DNA of 64,000 bases, taken from NCBI RefSeq assembly GCF_003319115.1, contig NZ_QOHF01000006.1, forward strand, positions 1-64,000, read 5' to 3'. The stretch comes from Geodermatophilus sp. TF02-6. Its GTDB lineage: Bacteria > Actinomycetota > Actinomycetes > Mycobacteriales > Geodermatophilaceae. This document shows, in pieces, positions 53,311-64,000 of this stretch (within the stretch, counting starts at the first letter, position 1; every line of letters starts with the position of its first letter). The notes under the pieces were generated by a model. The model worked only from the letters and a program-made list of their open reading frames with translations. It ran no database searches and was not told the DNA's origin. Both the position numbers and the translations under genes were made by a program.

Positions 53311-53383
53311 TGGAGACGAGGGGAATCGAACCCCTAACCCCCGCCTTGCAAAGGCGGTGCTCTGCCAATTGAGCTACGTCCCC
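53311..53383 (-). tRNA. tRNA-Ala (anticodon TGC)
   Basis: Acceptor GGGGACG/CGTCTCC with a G-T pair, D arm GCTC-AATTGGCA-GAGC, anticodon arm CCGCC-TTTGCAA-GGCGG, T arm GGGGTTCGATTCCCC. 73 nt. Its 3' half is duplicated at 49603-49642. Confidence 0.97.
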
Positions 53384-53407
53384 GGGCGGGGCGAGCGCCC
53401 CGAGCGG

Positions 53408-53545
53408 TCAGCGGGCGCCGGGCGTGCTCACCGAGCCGCTGGTCGCCTCGTGCCACAGGTCGGCCTCGGCCTTGCCCGCCGAGCGCTTGCGGACGAGGGC
53501 GAGAGCGCCGGCGGCAGCCGCCGCGAGCGCCAGTCTCCTGAGCAC
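53408..53545 (-). CDS. DLW-39 family microprotein
   Basis: The 45-residue protein is one hydrophobic helix ([14 protein letters not shown]), a basic stretch (RKRSAGK) and EADLWHEAT, the D-L-W signature of the actinobacterial DLW-39 family. Always found near tRNA-Ala/tRNA-Ile by gyrA; function unknown. GTG 53545 is supported by GAGGAGG 8 bases upstream. Short enough to be missed by length cut-offs. Confidence 0.88.
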   Translation of the reverse strand: MLRRLALAAAAAGALALVRKRSAGKAEADLWHEATSGSVSTPGAR

Positions 53546-53642
53546 GTGGTGTACCTCCTCGCGGGGGTGTCCCCTCCCGGAGGAGGGGCCGGAACCGCCC
53601 GAGGAGGGCGGTCGGACGGCGCCGGTGACGCCGGGACACGAG

Positions 53643-53716
53643 TGGGCCTGGGAGGACTTGAACCTCCGGCCTCATCCTTATCAGGGATGCGCTCTAACCG
53701 TCTGAGCTACAGGCCC
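53643..53716 (-). tRNA. tRNA-Ile (anticodon GAT)
   Basis: Acceptor GGGCCTG/CAGGCCC, D arm AGCTC-AGACGGTTA-GAGC, anticodon arm CATCC-CTGATAA-GGATG, T arm GGAGGTTCAAGTCCTCC. 74 nt. Conserved position between gyrA and tRNA-Ala. Confidence 0.97.
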
Positions 53717-53764
53717 GTGGACCTCGACCAGCGTACCCGACGGCACCGGCGGCCCCGACGGGGT

Positions 53765-53998
53765 GGCCCCGTCCCGGGGCGGCTCCCTCCCGGGTCCCGC
53801 CCCGAGCCTGCGAGGGGTGGAACAAGGACCCCCTTGCCCCCCACCGAAAAAGGACCCCCTGCCCCCCACCGCTCGCAAGCTCGCGCCAGGCCCCCTCCCG
53901 GGCACCGCCCCGAGCTTGCGAGGGGTGGGCAGGAGGGGGTCCTTCTACCTGCAAGGGGGCCGGGGTCCTTCACCGAGGGGCGAGGAGGACGGGGTCCT
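53765..53998. repeat. nested array of family-1 palindromic elements
   Basis: Outer arms AAGGACCCCCTTGCC (53823) and GCAAGGGGGCC (~53950) enclose a CTCC-type copy ending AGGAGGGGGTCCTT. Additional copies flank it, the last ending GGACGGGGTCC beside the DUF3566 stop. About 230 bp without a gene. Confidence 0.88.
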
Positions 53999-54001
53999 CT
54001 C

Positions 54002-54727
54002 TCAGTCCCGCTCGGAGAGGGTGACCTCCAGGCCGCCGACCAGGTCGGAGCACATGTTGTAGATGAACGCCGCGGCGGTGCACAGCGCGGTCAGCAGCAC
54101 GATGTTGATGGCGCCGATGACCGCGGCTCCGCCGAAGACGATGCCCGGGGTGATGACCTCGCTGCCGCCGTCGCCGCCCGAGGCGGTGCCCAGTTGGCCG
54201 AACAGGTCGTTGAGGGTCTCGAAGACGCCGAGGCCGGACAGCACGCCGTAGAGGACGCCGACGGCGACCATCCAGATGAAGAACAGCGCGATGGACAGCA
54301 CCAGGGAGATCTTCAGCGCCGAGAAGGTGTCGATGTGCCGCAGCTGCAGCCGGGCGCGGCGCGGCCCCCGGGCGGTCTTCTGCTTGCCGCCGGCCGCCCC
54401 GGGGGCCGGGGTGTCCGGCTGCGCCGGGACCACCTGCGCCGCGTCGGTCTGGGCGGGAGCCGGCTGGACCGGCACGGTCTGCGTCGCGGTGGCCTGTGCC
54501 GGCGCGTCCTCGGCCACGGCCACCCGTGCGGCCGGAGCGCCGGAGGCGGGGGCGGTCTCCTCGGCTGCCCTGGCCGCCTGGGCCCGCGGGGTGCTCGCGC
54601 CGGGGATGGACTGGGTCGCCCCCACCGGCACCGTGCCCCCGGGCTGCTGGGCGGTCGCCGTCCCCTGCGCCGAGGTGTCCCCGGGTCGGGCCCCGGTGCG
54701 CACCGAACCCTGCGTCCGGTCGCTCAT
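54002..54727 (-). CDS. DUF3566 membrane protein
   Basis: The 241-residue protein has a disordered Ala/Pro/Gln/Thr-rich N-terminal half (to ~125). A C-terminal DUF3566 domain with two membrane helices follows ([45 protein letters not shown]). It is the conserved gene after gyrA (Rv0007-like). Function unknown. ATG at 54727. Confidence 0.94.
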   Translation of the reverse strand: MSDRTQGSVRTGARPGDTSAQGTATAQQPGGTVPVGATQSIPGASTPRAQAARAAEETAPASGAPAARVAVAEDAPAQATATQTVPVQPAPAQTDAAQVVPAQPDTPAPGAAGGKQKTARGPRRARLQLRHIDTFSALKISLVLSIALFFIWMVAVGVLYGVLSGLGVFETLNDLFGQLGTASGGDGGSEVITPGIVFGGAAVIGAINIVLLTALCTAAAFIYNMCSDLVGGLEVTLSERD

Positions 54728-54898
54728 GCGAGTCTCCCGTTCCCCAGCGGCCCTCGCCGCTGCCTCGCACCCGGGACACCCGACACGCGGCCGGGGGCGC
54801 CCGGGCGCCGGTCAGATCCGTGCTGGCTCGGACGGAGGAGGCGCTGCGCCGGTCCTCGGGGGCACGGCCGCCCCGCCTCCTCCGTCATCCTCCCCAGC

Positions 54899-57800
54899 CT
54901 AGGCGGAGGGCTCGTCGTTGTCCGTCGTCCGCGCGATCGCCACGATCGCCACGTCGTCGGGCAAGTTCATGAGCTTGACACCCATGGTGGCGCGGTCCTT
55001 GTTGTGCCGGACGCCGTTGACCGGGGTGCGGATGACCCCGCCACCGGAGGTGATGGCGTACAGCTCGTCGCCGAGCCGGACGGCCAGCGCACCGACCAGG
55101 TTGCCCTTGCGCGCTTTGGGGTCGGCGGTGAGCACGCCCTTGCCGCCCCGGCCCTGCGGTGGGTAGTTCTCGATGCCGGTGCGCTTGGCGTAGCCGCGCT
55201 CGGTGGCGACCAGGACGTCGACGCCCTCCTCCACGACGATCATCGACAGCAGCTGGTCGTCGGAGGACAGCGAGATGCCGCGGACCCCCTCGGTGGCCCG
55301 GCCCATCGGCCGCAGCGTGGCGTCGTCGGCCTGGAACCGGATCGACATCGCCTTGCGGGTGACCAGCAGCAGGTCCTGCTCGGGGTCGATCAGCGCCGCC
55401 CCGACCAGCTCGTCGCCGTCGCGCAGGTTGATCGCGATGAGCCCGCCGCTGCGCGGGGAGTCGAAGTCGACCAGCCGGGTCTTCTTCACCTGCCCGTTGG
55501 CGGTGGCGAGCACCAGGTACGGGGCGACCGAGTAGTCCTTGATCTGCATGACCTGGGCGATCCGCTCGTCGGGCTGGAACGCCAGGATGTTGGCCACGTG
55601 CGCGCCGCGGGCGGTGCGGTTGGCCTCGGGCAGCTCGTAGGCCTTGGCCCGGTAGACCCGGCCCTTGTTGGTGAAGAACAGGATCCAGTCGTGGGTGGAG
55701 CCGACGAAGAAGTGGTCGACGATGTCGTCCTGCTTGAGCGTCGCGCCCATGACGCCCTTGCCGCCGCGCCGCTGCGACCGGTAGAGGTCGCTCTTGGTGC
55801 GCTTGGCGTAGCCGGTGCGGGTGATGGTGACGACGACCTCCTCCTCGGCGATGAGGTCCTCCATGGAGACGTCGCCATCGTTGACCACGAACTTGGTGCG
55901 CCGCTCGTCGCCGTACCGCTCCACGATCTCGGCGAGCTCGTCGCGGATGATCTGCCGCTGCCGCTCGGGCGAGTCGAGGATCGCCTGCAGGTCGGCGATG
56001 CGGGCCTCGAGCTCGGCCAGCTCGTCGAGGATGCGCTGGCGCTCGAGGGCGGCCAGCCGGCGCAGCTGCATGTCCAGGATCGCCGTCGCCTGGATCTCGT
56101 CGATCTCCAGCAGCTCCATCAGGCCGCTGCGCGCCGCGTCGGCGGACTCGCTGGAGCGGATGAGGGCGATGACCGCGTCGAGCTGGTCGAGGGCCTTGGC
56201 CAGCCCGCGCAGGATGTGCGCGCGCTCCTCGGCCTTGCGCAGCCGGTAGCGGGTCCGCCGCTGGATGACCTCGACCTGGTGGGCGACGTAGTGGCGGACC
56301 AGCTCGTCGAGGCGCAGCGTGCGCGGGACGCCGTCGACGATGGAGAGCATGTTGCAGCCGAACGTCGTCTGCATCTGGGTGTGCTTGTAGAGGTTGTTCA
56401 GCACGACCTTGGCGACGGCGTCCCGGCGCAGGGTGATGACCAGCCGGCGGCCGACCCGGTCGGACGACTCGTCGGCGATCTCGCTGATCCCCTGCAGCCG
56501 GCCGTCGCGGACCGCGTCGGCGATCGCCTCGGCCAGGTTGTCCGGGTTGACCTGGTAGGGCAGCTCGGTGACGACCAGCTGCACCCGGCCCCGGGTGTCC
56601 TCCTCGACGGTGACCACGGCGCGCATGCGCACCGCGCCGCGGCCGGTGCGGTAGGCCTCCTCGATGCCCTCGCGGCCGACGATCAGGCCGGCGGTCGGGA
56701 AGTCCGGGCCCGGGATGCGCTGCATGCAGGCGGTGAGCGCCTCCTCCGGCTCGGCGTCCGGGTGCTCGAGCATCCAGAACACCGCCTCGGCGACCTCGCG
56801 GAGGTTGTGCGGCGGCATGTTGGTGGCCATGCCGACGGCGATGCCGGCCGAGCCGTTGATCAGCAGGTTGGGGATGCGCCCCGGCAGGACCAGCGGCTCG
56901 GAGTTCTTGCCGTCGTAGTTGGGCTGGAAGTCGACGGTCTCCTCGTCGATGTTCGCCAGCATCTCCATGGCCAGCGGGGTCAACCGTGACTCCGTGTTGT
57001 GGCTGACGAATCCGTTGGTGATGAAGGCGTGGTCGTCGGTCTCGACCTTGAGCGAGTAGACCGGTGCCTCACCGGCGTCCTCGATCGAGGCGACCTCGGC
57101 GTAGTGGAACCGGCCGTCAACCAGCGGCGCGACGACCTCGAGCGCCTCCGCGTTGGTGATCCGGGCCTCGATGAGGTCGCGGTCGCGCTCCCAGCGCTCG
57201 ATGCGGTCGACGTTGTGCCGGCGCAGCCAGTCGCGCTCGGTCCACCGCTCGGCACCGGTCAGCCGCAGGAAGTCGGCGACGAACGGGACGTGGTCGGTCG
57301 ACATGGCGGTGCTGGTGGCCGGCACCTGCGCGAGCTCGGCCTCGAGCTTGGCCTGCTTGCGGCCCCAGAAGCCGACGCGGGTGGCGAACAGCCTGGCGTC
57401 CCGGCGGTTGCCGACGACCACCTTGATCTCGCCGTTGCCGTACCGACAGAGCTTGCTGACGACGCCGAACTCCAGCAGCAGCTGCTGCACCTCGCGGGCC
57501 AGCCGGTCGCTGCGGGTCGAGTAGCTGACCTGGATGGTGCTGCGCGGCAGCAGGGACGACGAGCCGTCACCCTCGAACAGCGCCTGCAGGAACAGCCGGC
57601 GCGTGCCCGTGGTGGAGTGCCAGACGACGTGCGGCACGTGCTTGGCGGCGCTGCGCTGACCGACCATGAGGCCGAGGTCGGTCTCCCTGAGGGCGCTCAG
57701 GTCCTGGACATCCAGCTCGTGCAGCGTGCTGCCGGAGGCGATGACCCGCGACGACACGTACCGCCGTCCGCCGACGTACCGGTCGTAGGCGGCGACGACG

Positions 57801-58627
57801 GCGTCGAAGAAGTCGCGATCGAGGTTGTTGAAGCCGGCCCGGTTCGCCGAGACGAAGCCCTCGCTGACGAAGGCGCCCGCGAGCAACGCGAGGTCCTCGT
57901 CGCTCGCCGCCGGGATGCCCTCGTCCTCGCGGGCCACCCGCTGGAGGACGACGCGGTCGCCGGGGCGGATCTCGTCGAGGGTCTTCCACAGCAGAGTGGG
58001 CACGCCCAGCACGCTGACCAGACAGAGCAGCGGGTGGTTGCCGGTGCCGGTGACGGAGTAGCCGCCGGTGGTGGTCAGCCGCTTCACCGGGTGGGTGCCG
58101 GAGTGGAACACCGTGCTGGCCAGCACCGGGTCGCCGTTGCGGTCGAGCACCTTGAGCCCGAGCTCGCGCTCGCTGTTGGGCGCCATGCCGTCGGCCAGCT
58201 CGGCCAACGTGACGGTGCTGTCGACGGTGCGCACGAGGGCGTCACCGGTCAAGCAGTACCTCATCGCGGCCGCGGGGTCATTGCCCGGGGAGCCGAAGTT
58301 GCCCTGGCCGTCGATGAGCGGGTAACGCATCGACCAGGGCTGGGCCAGCCGCACGAGGGCGTCGTAGATCGCGCCGTCACCGTGCGGGTGGTAGTTGCCC
58401 ATGACCTCGCCGACGACGCGGGCGCACTTGACGTACCCGCGGTCGGGGCGGAAGCCCTGGTCGTACATGGCATAGAGCACCCGGCGGTGCACCGGCTTGA
58501 GGCCGTCGCGCACCTCTGGCAGGGCGCGGCCGACGATCACGCTCATCGCGTAGTCGATGTAGCTGCGCTGCATCTCCTGCTGGAGGTCGACCGGCTCGAT
58601 CCGGTCGCGGGCAGGGGTCTCGGTCAC
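54899..58627 (-). CDS. gyrA: DNA gyrase subunit A precursor containing an intein
   Basis: The 1242-residue precursor is GyrA of 822 residues plus a 420-residue intein at residues 125-544. The host has the winged-helix region ([13 protein letters not shown]), catalytic Tyr124 in AAAMRY, then [13 protein letters not shown] right after the intein. The β-pinwheel C-terminal domain carries the GyrA box QRRGGKG near 935. GyrA breaks and rejoins the DNA gate segment. Without splicing the Tyr would be separated from its active site, so splicing is needed for activity. ATG at 58627, following gyrB. Confidence 0.97.
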   Translation of the reverse strand: MTETPARDRIEPVDLQQEMQRSYIDYAMSVIVGRALPEVRDGLKPVHRRVLYAMYDQGFRPDRGYVKCARVVGEVMGNYHPHGDGAIYDALVRLAQPWSMRYPLIDGQGNFGSPGNDPAAAMRYCLTGDALVRTVDSTVTLAELADGMAPNSERELGLKVLDRNGDPVLASTVFHSGTHPVKRLTTTGGYSVTGTGNHPLLCLVSVLGVPTLLWKTLDEIRPGDRVVLQRVAREDEGIPAASDEDLALLAGAFVSEGFVSANRAGFNNLDRDFFDAVVAAYDRYVGGRRYVSSRVIASGSTLHELDVQDLSALRETDLGLMVGQRSAAKHVPHVVWHSTTGTRRLFLQALFEGDGSSSLLPRSTIQVSYSTRSDRLAREVQQLLLEFGVVSKLCRYGNGEIKVVVGNRRDARLFATRVGFWGRKQAKLEAELAQVPATSTAMSTDHVPFVADFLRLTGAERWTERDWLRRHNVDRIERWERDRDLIEARITNAEALEVVAPLVDGRFHYAEVASIEDAGEAPVYSLKVETDDHAFITNGFVSHNTESRLTPLAMEMLANIDEETVDFQPNYDGKNSEPLVLPGRIPNLLINGSAGIAVGMATNMPPHNLREVAEAVFWMLEHPDAEPEEALTACMQRIPGPDFPTAGLIVGREGIEEAYRTGRGAVRMRAVVTVEEDTRGRVQLVVTELPYQVNPDNLAEAIADAVRDGRLQGISEIADESSDRVGRRLVITLRRDAVAKVVLNNLYKHTQMQTTFGCNMLSIVDGVPRTLRLDELVRHYVAHQVEVIQRRTRYRLRKAEERAHILRGLAKALDQLDAVIALIRSSESADAARSGLMELLEIDEIQATAILDMQLRRLAALERQRILDELAELEARIADLQAILDSPERQRQIIRDELAEIVERYGDERRTKFVVNDGDVSMEDLIAEEEVVVTITRTGYAKRTKSDLYRSQRRGGKGVMGATLKQDDIVDHFFVGSTHDWILFFTNKGRVYRAKAYELPEANRTARGAHVANILAFQPDERIAQVMQIKDYSVAPYLVLATANGQVKKTRLVDFDSPRSGGLIAINLRDGDELVGAALIDPEQDLLLVTRKAMSIRFQADDATLRPMGRATEGVRGISLSSDDQLLSMIVVEEGVDVLVATERGYAKRTGIENYPPQGRGGKGVLTADPKARKGNLVGALAVRLGDELYAITSGGGVIRTPVNGVRHNKDRATMGVKLMNLPDDVAIVAIARTTDNDEPSA
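56996..58255 (-). mobile_element. GyrA intein with LAGLIDADG homing endonuclease
   Basis: This 420-residue intein begins with Cys (CLTGDALV), has block [10 protein letters not shown], and ends with block [14 protein letters not shown], with the penultimate His and terminal Asn; the +1 residue is Thr. Two dodecapeptide motifs, [13 protein letters not shown] (~124) and [13 protein letters not shown] (~222), keep acidic residues at their ends, so the endonuclease may be active. It is at the same site as the known mycobacterial GyrA intein, immediately after the catalytic Tyr. Confidence 0.95.
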
Positions 58628-58684
58628 GGTTCAGGTCTCCACGGTTCAGTGCATACGGAGTGGATGTCGATTCGGGCCGACGGC

Positions 58685-58742
58685 GGCCCCCTTGCAGGGG
58701 CCCGCTGCGAGCCTGCGAGCAGTGGGGGGCAAGGGGGTCCTT
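58685..58742. repeat. family-1 palindromic element between gyrB and gyrA
   Basis: Full TTGC/GCAA-type copy; read on the minus strand it starts AAGGACCCCCTTGCC 3 bp after the gyrB stop. It lies inside the gyrB-gyrA transcription unit, 58 bp before gyrA. Confidence 0.9.
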
Positions 58743-58744
58743 GT

Positions 58745-61132
<2,388 letters not shown>

Positions 61133-62656
61133 ATGGCCGAGACCGACGGCACGACCCCCAGGACCTGCCTCGTGACCGGAGCCACCGGGTACGTCGGCGG
61201 CCGGCTGGTCCCCGAGCTGCTCGCCGCCGGGCACCGGGTGCGGGTGATGACCCGCTCCCCCGAGCGGCTGCGCGACCACCCGTGGGCCGGGCAGGTCGAG
61301 ATCACCCGGGCCGACGCCGGCGACGCGGAGGCGGTCGCGGCGGCCTGCGCCGGGGCCGACGTCGTCTACTACCTGGTCCACGCCCTCGGCACGGGCCCCG
61401 AGTTCGAGGAGACCGACCGGCGCACCGCGCGGGTGGTGGCCCGCGTCGCGCGCGAGGCCGGCGTCGGGCGGCTGGTGTACCTGGGCGGCCTGGAGCCGGA
61501 GGGCGAGGAGCTCTCCCCGCACCTGCGCTCGCGCGCCGAGGTGGCGCGGATCCTGCTGGGCTCCGGTGTCCCGACCGTCGTCCTGCGGGCGGCGGTGGTG
61601 CTGGGCTCGGGGTCGGCGTCGTTCGAGATGCTGCGCCACCTGACCGAGCGGCTGCCGGTGATGGTCACCCCACGCTGGGTGCACAGCCGCATCCAGCCGA
61701 TCGCCATCCGCGACGTGCTGCGCTACCTGGTCGGCTGCGCGACGCTCCCGGCGGAGGTGCACCGCTCCTTCGACATCGGCGGCCCCGACGTCATGACCTA
61801 CCTGGACATGATGCAGCGCTTCGCGGCGGTGGCCGGGCTGTCGAGGCGGCGGATCCTGCCGGTGCCGGTGCTCAGCCCCGCGCTGTCGAGCCACTGGGTC
61901 GGGCTGGTCACGCCGGTGCCGGCCGGTATCGCCCGCCCGCTGGTCGAGTCGCTGCGCAACACCGTCGTCTGCGCCGAGCACGACATCGCGCGCCACGTCC
62001 CGGACCCGCCGGAGGGGCTGCTCGGCTTCGACGACGCCGTCCGGCTGGCCATCCAGCGGGTCAAGGACGCCGCAGTGGCGACCCGCTGGTCGTCGGCGTC
62101 GGTCCCCGGTGCGCCGTCCGACCCGCTGCCCACCGACCCCGACTGGGCCGGCGGCAGCCTCTACGTCGACGAGCGCGCCGGGGTGAGCGACGCGTCGCCC
62201 GCGGCGCTGTGGCGGGTGGTCGAGGGGATCGGCGGGGAGTCCGGCTGGTACTCCTTCCCGCTGGCCTGGGAGGTGCGCGGCTGGCTGGACCGGGCGGTCG
62301 GCGGGGTGGGGCTGCGGCGGGGACGGCGCTCCCCGCACGACCTCTACGTCGGCGAGGCGCTCGACTTCTGGCGGGTGGAGGAGCTCGACGAGGGCCGGCT
62401 GCTGCGGCTGCGCGCCGAGATGCGGGTGCCCGGCCTGGCGTGGCTGGAGTTCCACGTGGAACCGGACGACGGCCGGACCCGGCTGCGGCAGAAGGCCACC
62501 TTCCGCCCGCACGGGTTGTTCGGGCACCTGTACTGGTGGGTGCTCGTGCCGTTCCACGGGGTCGTGTTCGGGGGCATGGTGCGCAACATCTGCCGCGCGG
62601 CGGAGGAGGGGACGACGGTCACCGGCGAGCCGCGGTCCGGGGCCACCGCCGCCTGA
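61133..62656 (+). CDS. NAD(P)-binding epimerase-like protein with C-terminal DUF2867/SRPBCC domain
   Basis: The 507-residue protein has an N-terminal atypical-SDR Rossmann domain (LVTGATGYVGGRLVPELL, VYLGGLEPEGEELSPHL) and a C-terminal START-like/DUF2867 domain from ~340 (SPAALWRVVEGIGGESGWYS, DFWRVEELDEGRLLRLRAEM). The fusion is common in actinobacteria; function unknown. ATG at 61133. A parS-like site lies inside the coding sequence at 62449. Its neighbours differ from the usual recF-gyrB arrangement. Confidence 0.92.
   Translation: MAETDGTTPRTCLVTGATGYVGGRLVPELLAAGHRVRVMTRSPERLRDHPWAGQVEITRADAGDAEAVAAACAGADVVYYLVHALGTGPEFEETDRRTARVVARVAREAGVGRLVYLGGLEPEGEELSPHLRSRAEVARILLGSGVPTVVLRAAVVLGSGSASFEMLRHLTERLPVMVTPRWVHSRIQPIAIRDVLRYLVGCATLPAEVHRSFDIGGPDVMTYLDMMQRFAAVAGLSRRRILPVPVLSPALSSHWVGLVTPVPAGIARPLVESLRNTVVCAEHDIARHVPDPPEGLLGFDDAVRLAIQRVKDAAVATRWSSASVPGAPSDPLPTDPDWAGGSLYVDERAGVSDASPAALWRVVEGIGGESGWYSFPLAWEVRGWLDRAVGGVGLRRGRRSPHDLYVGEALDFWRVEELDEGRLLRLRAEMRVPGLAWLEFHVEPDDGRTRLRQKATFRPHGLFGHLYWWVLVPFHGVVFGGMVRNICRAAEEGTTVTGEPRSGATAA
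62449..62462. promoter_or_regulatory. parS-like ParB-binding site 3 (inside coding sequence)
   Basis: GTTCCACGTGGAAC, identical to sites 1 and 2, within codons for EFHVEP near the end of the epimerase gene. ParB sites inside genes are common. Confidence 0.75.
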
Positions 62657-62739
62657 GGAAGGGCCCCCCTGCCCCCCACCGGAGAAGGACCCCGTCCTGC
62701 CCACCCCTCGCAGGCGCGGGCCGGACCCGGGACGGGGTC
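62657..62739. repeat. family-1 palindromic elements (two adjacent)
   Basis: A truncated GAAGGGCCCCCCTGCC half and a GTCC/GGAC-type copy ending GGGACGGGGTC. Starts at the epimerase stop codon. Confidence 0.85.
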
Positions 62740-62756
62740 GGCGGCACCGTCCGTCG

Positions 62757-62859
62757 ACGATCAGCTGAGCTCACCGCACCGCGTCCTGGCTCACCGTGGC
62801 GCCACCGGGCTCACCGTCGACGGTGAGCTCGGACGCGGCACGACCAGCTGAGCTGATCC
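62757..62859. repeat. family-2 palindromic element, copy 2 (inverted)
   Basis: Outer arms GATCAGCTGAGCT and AGCTGAGCTGATC (one mismatch), inner perfect palindrome GCTCACCGTCGACGGTGAGC at 62809-62828, and GTGGCGCCAC at 62796. Homologous to the reverse complement of copy 1 (15942-16040). It lies between convergent genes. Confidence 0.85.
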
Positions 62860-62868
62860 TGCGCGGCG

Positions 62869-64000
62869 TCAGACCAGCAGCTGCGCCGCGGCGAGTTCGC
62901 GGTAGAGCGGGCTGGTCGCCACCAGCTCCGCGTGGGTGCCGCGGCCGACCACCCGGCCGGCGTCCAGGACGACGATCTGGTCGCTGTCGAGCACGGTGGA
63001 CAGCCGGTGCGCGACCACCAGCAGCGCCCGGTCGGCGGTCGCGGCGGCGAGGGTGTCGCGCAGCAACGCCTCGTTGCGGGCGTCGAGGCTGGCGGTCGGC
63101 TCGTCGAGCAGCAGCAGCGCCGGGCGGGCCAGCAGCGACCGGGCGATCGCCAGCCGCTGCCGCTCCCCGCCGGAGAGCAGCACGCCGTCGTCACCGACCG
63201 GGACGTCGAGCCCGCGCGGTGAGCGCTGCACCACCTCGGTGAGGCCGACGGCGGCCAGCACCGCCCACAGCTCGGGGTCGGTCGCGGACGGCGCAGCCAG
63301 CAGCAGGTTGTCGCGGACCGAGCCGGCGAGCACCGGCGCCTCCTGCTCGACGTAGCCCAGTCGGGCGCGCAGGCCGGCCCGCGGCAGATCGCGGACGTCG
63401 GTGCCGGCCCACCGGATCGCCCCGCCGGTGAGCGGGTAGAAGCCCTCGACCAGCGCGAGCACCGTCGACTTGCCCGCCCCGGACGGCCCGACCAGCGCCA
63501 CCCGGCTGCCGGCCGGCACGCTCAGCGACACCCCGTCGAGGACCCGAGCGCCGTCCGGGTAGGCGAACGTGACGTCGTCGAGCTCCAGCAGCGGGGTCCC
63601 GGCGGGAGGGGTGGCCGGCACGGGGAGGACCGGGCCGCCCCGTTCGGGCCGGGCGTCGTCCTCCGGCGGCAGCGCCAGCACCTCCTGGATGCGGGCCAGC
63701 GCGCCCAGCCCGGTCTGCAGCTGGGTCCACGCACCGATCGCCTGGCCCAGCGGCATGACCAGCAGGAACAGGTACAGGATGAAGGCGACCAGGTCGGCGA
63801 CGGCGATCGACCCGGTCGCCACCCGGTACCCGCCGAGGCCGAGGACGGCGAGGAACGCGCCCTGGACGGCGATCGAACCGGCGGGGGAGACCATGGCCTC
63901 CAGCCGAGCCACCCGCACCCCGGCCGCGTACGCGCGCCGGGCGCTCGCCCCCACGACGTCGACCTCCCGCGCGGTCGCGCCGCTGGCCCGGATGGTGCGC
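62869..64000 (-). CDS. ABC exporter, permease plus ATP-binding domain (5' part outside window)
   Basis: The C-terminal ~377 residues are visible. A permease tail with membrane helices (GSIAVQGAFLAVLGLGGYRV; DLVAFILYLFLLVMPLGQAI) is followed by an ATPase domain with Walker A GPSGAGKST, Q-loop YVEQEAPVL, signature LSGGERQRLAIARSL, Walker B ALLLLDEPT and H-loop VVAHRLST. A fused half-transporter of the type-IV exporter class; substrate unknown. The open frame continues past 64000. Confidence 0.93.
   Translation of the reverse strand, partial: RTIRASGATAREVDVVGASARRAYAAGVRVARLEAMVSPAGSIAVQGAFLAVLGLGGYRVATGSIAVADLVAFILYLFLLVMPLGQAIGAWTQLQTGLGALARIQEVLALPPEDDARPERGGPVLPVPATPPAGTPLLELDDVTFAYPDGARVLDGVSLSVPAGSRVALVGPSGAGKSTVLALVEGFYPLTGGAIRWAGTDVRDLPRAGLRARLGYVEQEAPVLAGSVRDNLLLAAPSATDPELWAVLAAVGLTEVVQRSPRGLDVPVGDDGVLLSGGERQRLAIARSLLARPALLLLDEPTASLDARNEALLRDTLAAATADRALLVVAHRLSTVLDSDQIVVLDAGRVVGRGTHAELVATSPLYRELAAAQLLV

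Larger units (their letters stand above)
49603..53351. mobile_element. integrated island in tRNA-Ala (remnant, no integrase seen)
   Basis: A 3.75-kb segment is bounded by the 40-bp direct duplication of the tRNA-Ala 3' half (49603-49642 and 53312-53351). It separates tRNA-Ala from ppiA, which are near neighbours in the conserved block. Cargo: a dihydrofolate-reductase-like protein, a VOC protein, a frameshifted SDR and an AHL-lactonase-like hydrolase. No tyrosine or serine recombinase is recognisable, so it is a decayed or satellite element. Confidence 0.8.

Overview
The window is a very GC-rich actinobacterial chromosome segment. Most starts are GTG, coding is dense on both strands, and an F420-type reductase and a DinB/mycothiol-type enzyme are present. 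The gene order gyrB-gyrA-DUF3566-tRNA-Ile-tRNA-Ala-ppiA-rhomboid-PH-crgA-DUF881-trpG-pknB-pknA-pbpA-rodA-pstP-fhaB-fhaA-tRNA-Leu is the origin-proximal block known from Mycobacterium and relatives. Protein style and repeats suggest Geodermatophilaceae (Blastococcus/Modestobacter/Geodermatophilus); that family assignment is inference.

Layout. 0-13 kb: a 92-bp tandem repeat at the left edge, a DinB-type enzyme, an HNH/DUF222 protein, an F420-type reductase, cinA, two paralogous Ser/Thr kinases, and the efeUOB iron-uptake operon behind an IdeR/DtxR-like box. 13-33 kb: a cyclase/acyl-CoA ligase/enoyl-CoA hydratase cluster and accessory metabolic and regulatory genes (GntR, two TetR, ArsR, CYTH/CHAD, nitrilase, aminotransferase, MOSC, aldose epimerase, proline dehydrogenase, acyl-CoA dehydrogenase, a Cys-rich copper-binding bundle protein). 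33.8-47 kb: tRNA-Leu and the cell-shape/phosphosignalling operon fhaA-fhaB-pstP-rodA-pbpA-pknA-pknB, then trpG, DUF881, crgA and a thiolase. FHA proteins read phosphothreonines written by PknA/PknB and erased by PstP, while RodA/PbpA make peptidoglycan and CrgA acts at the divisome. 47-64 kb: PH protein, rhomboid, ppiA, a 3.75-kb island in tRNA-Ala, the DLW-39 microprotein, tRNA-Ile, DUF3566, gyrA with a 420-residue intein, gyrB, an NAD(P)-binding/SRPBCC fusion and the 3' part of an ABC exporter.

The most unusual features are: (1) a family of about 15 copies of a ~60-bp palindromic element whose stem arms change together, which usually abuts stop codons, is nested in places, and has entered or replaced coding sequence in several genes; (2) a second, ~100-bp palindromic family with two copies; (3) three identical parS-like 14-mers; (4) a cluster of DnaA-box-like 9-mers between crgA and the thiolase gene; (5) a tRNA-Ala island delimited by a 40-bp duplication; (6) the GyrA active-site intein.
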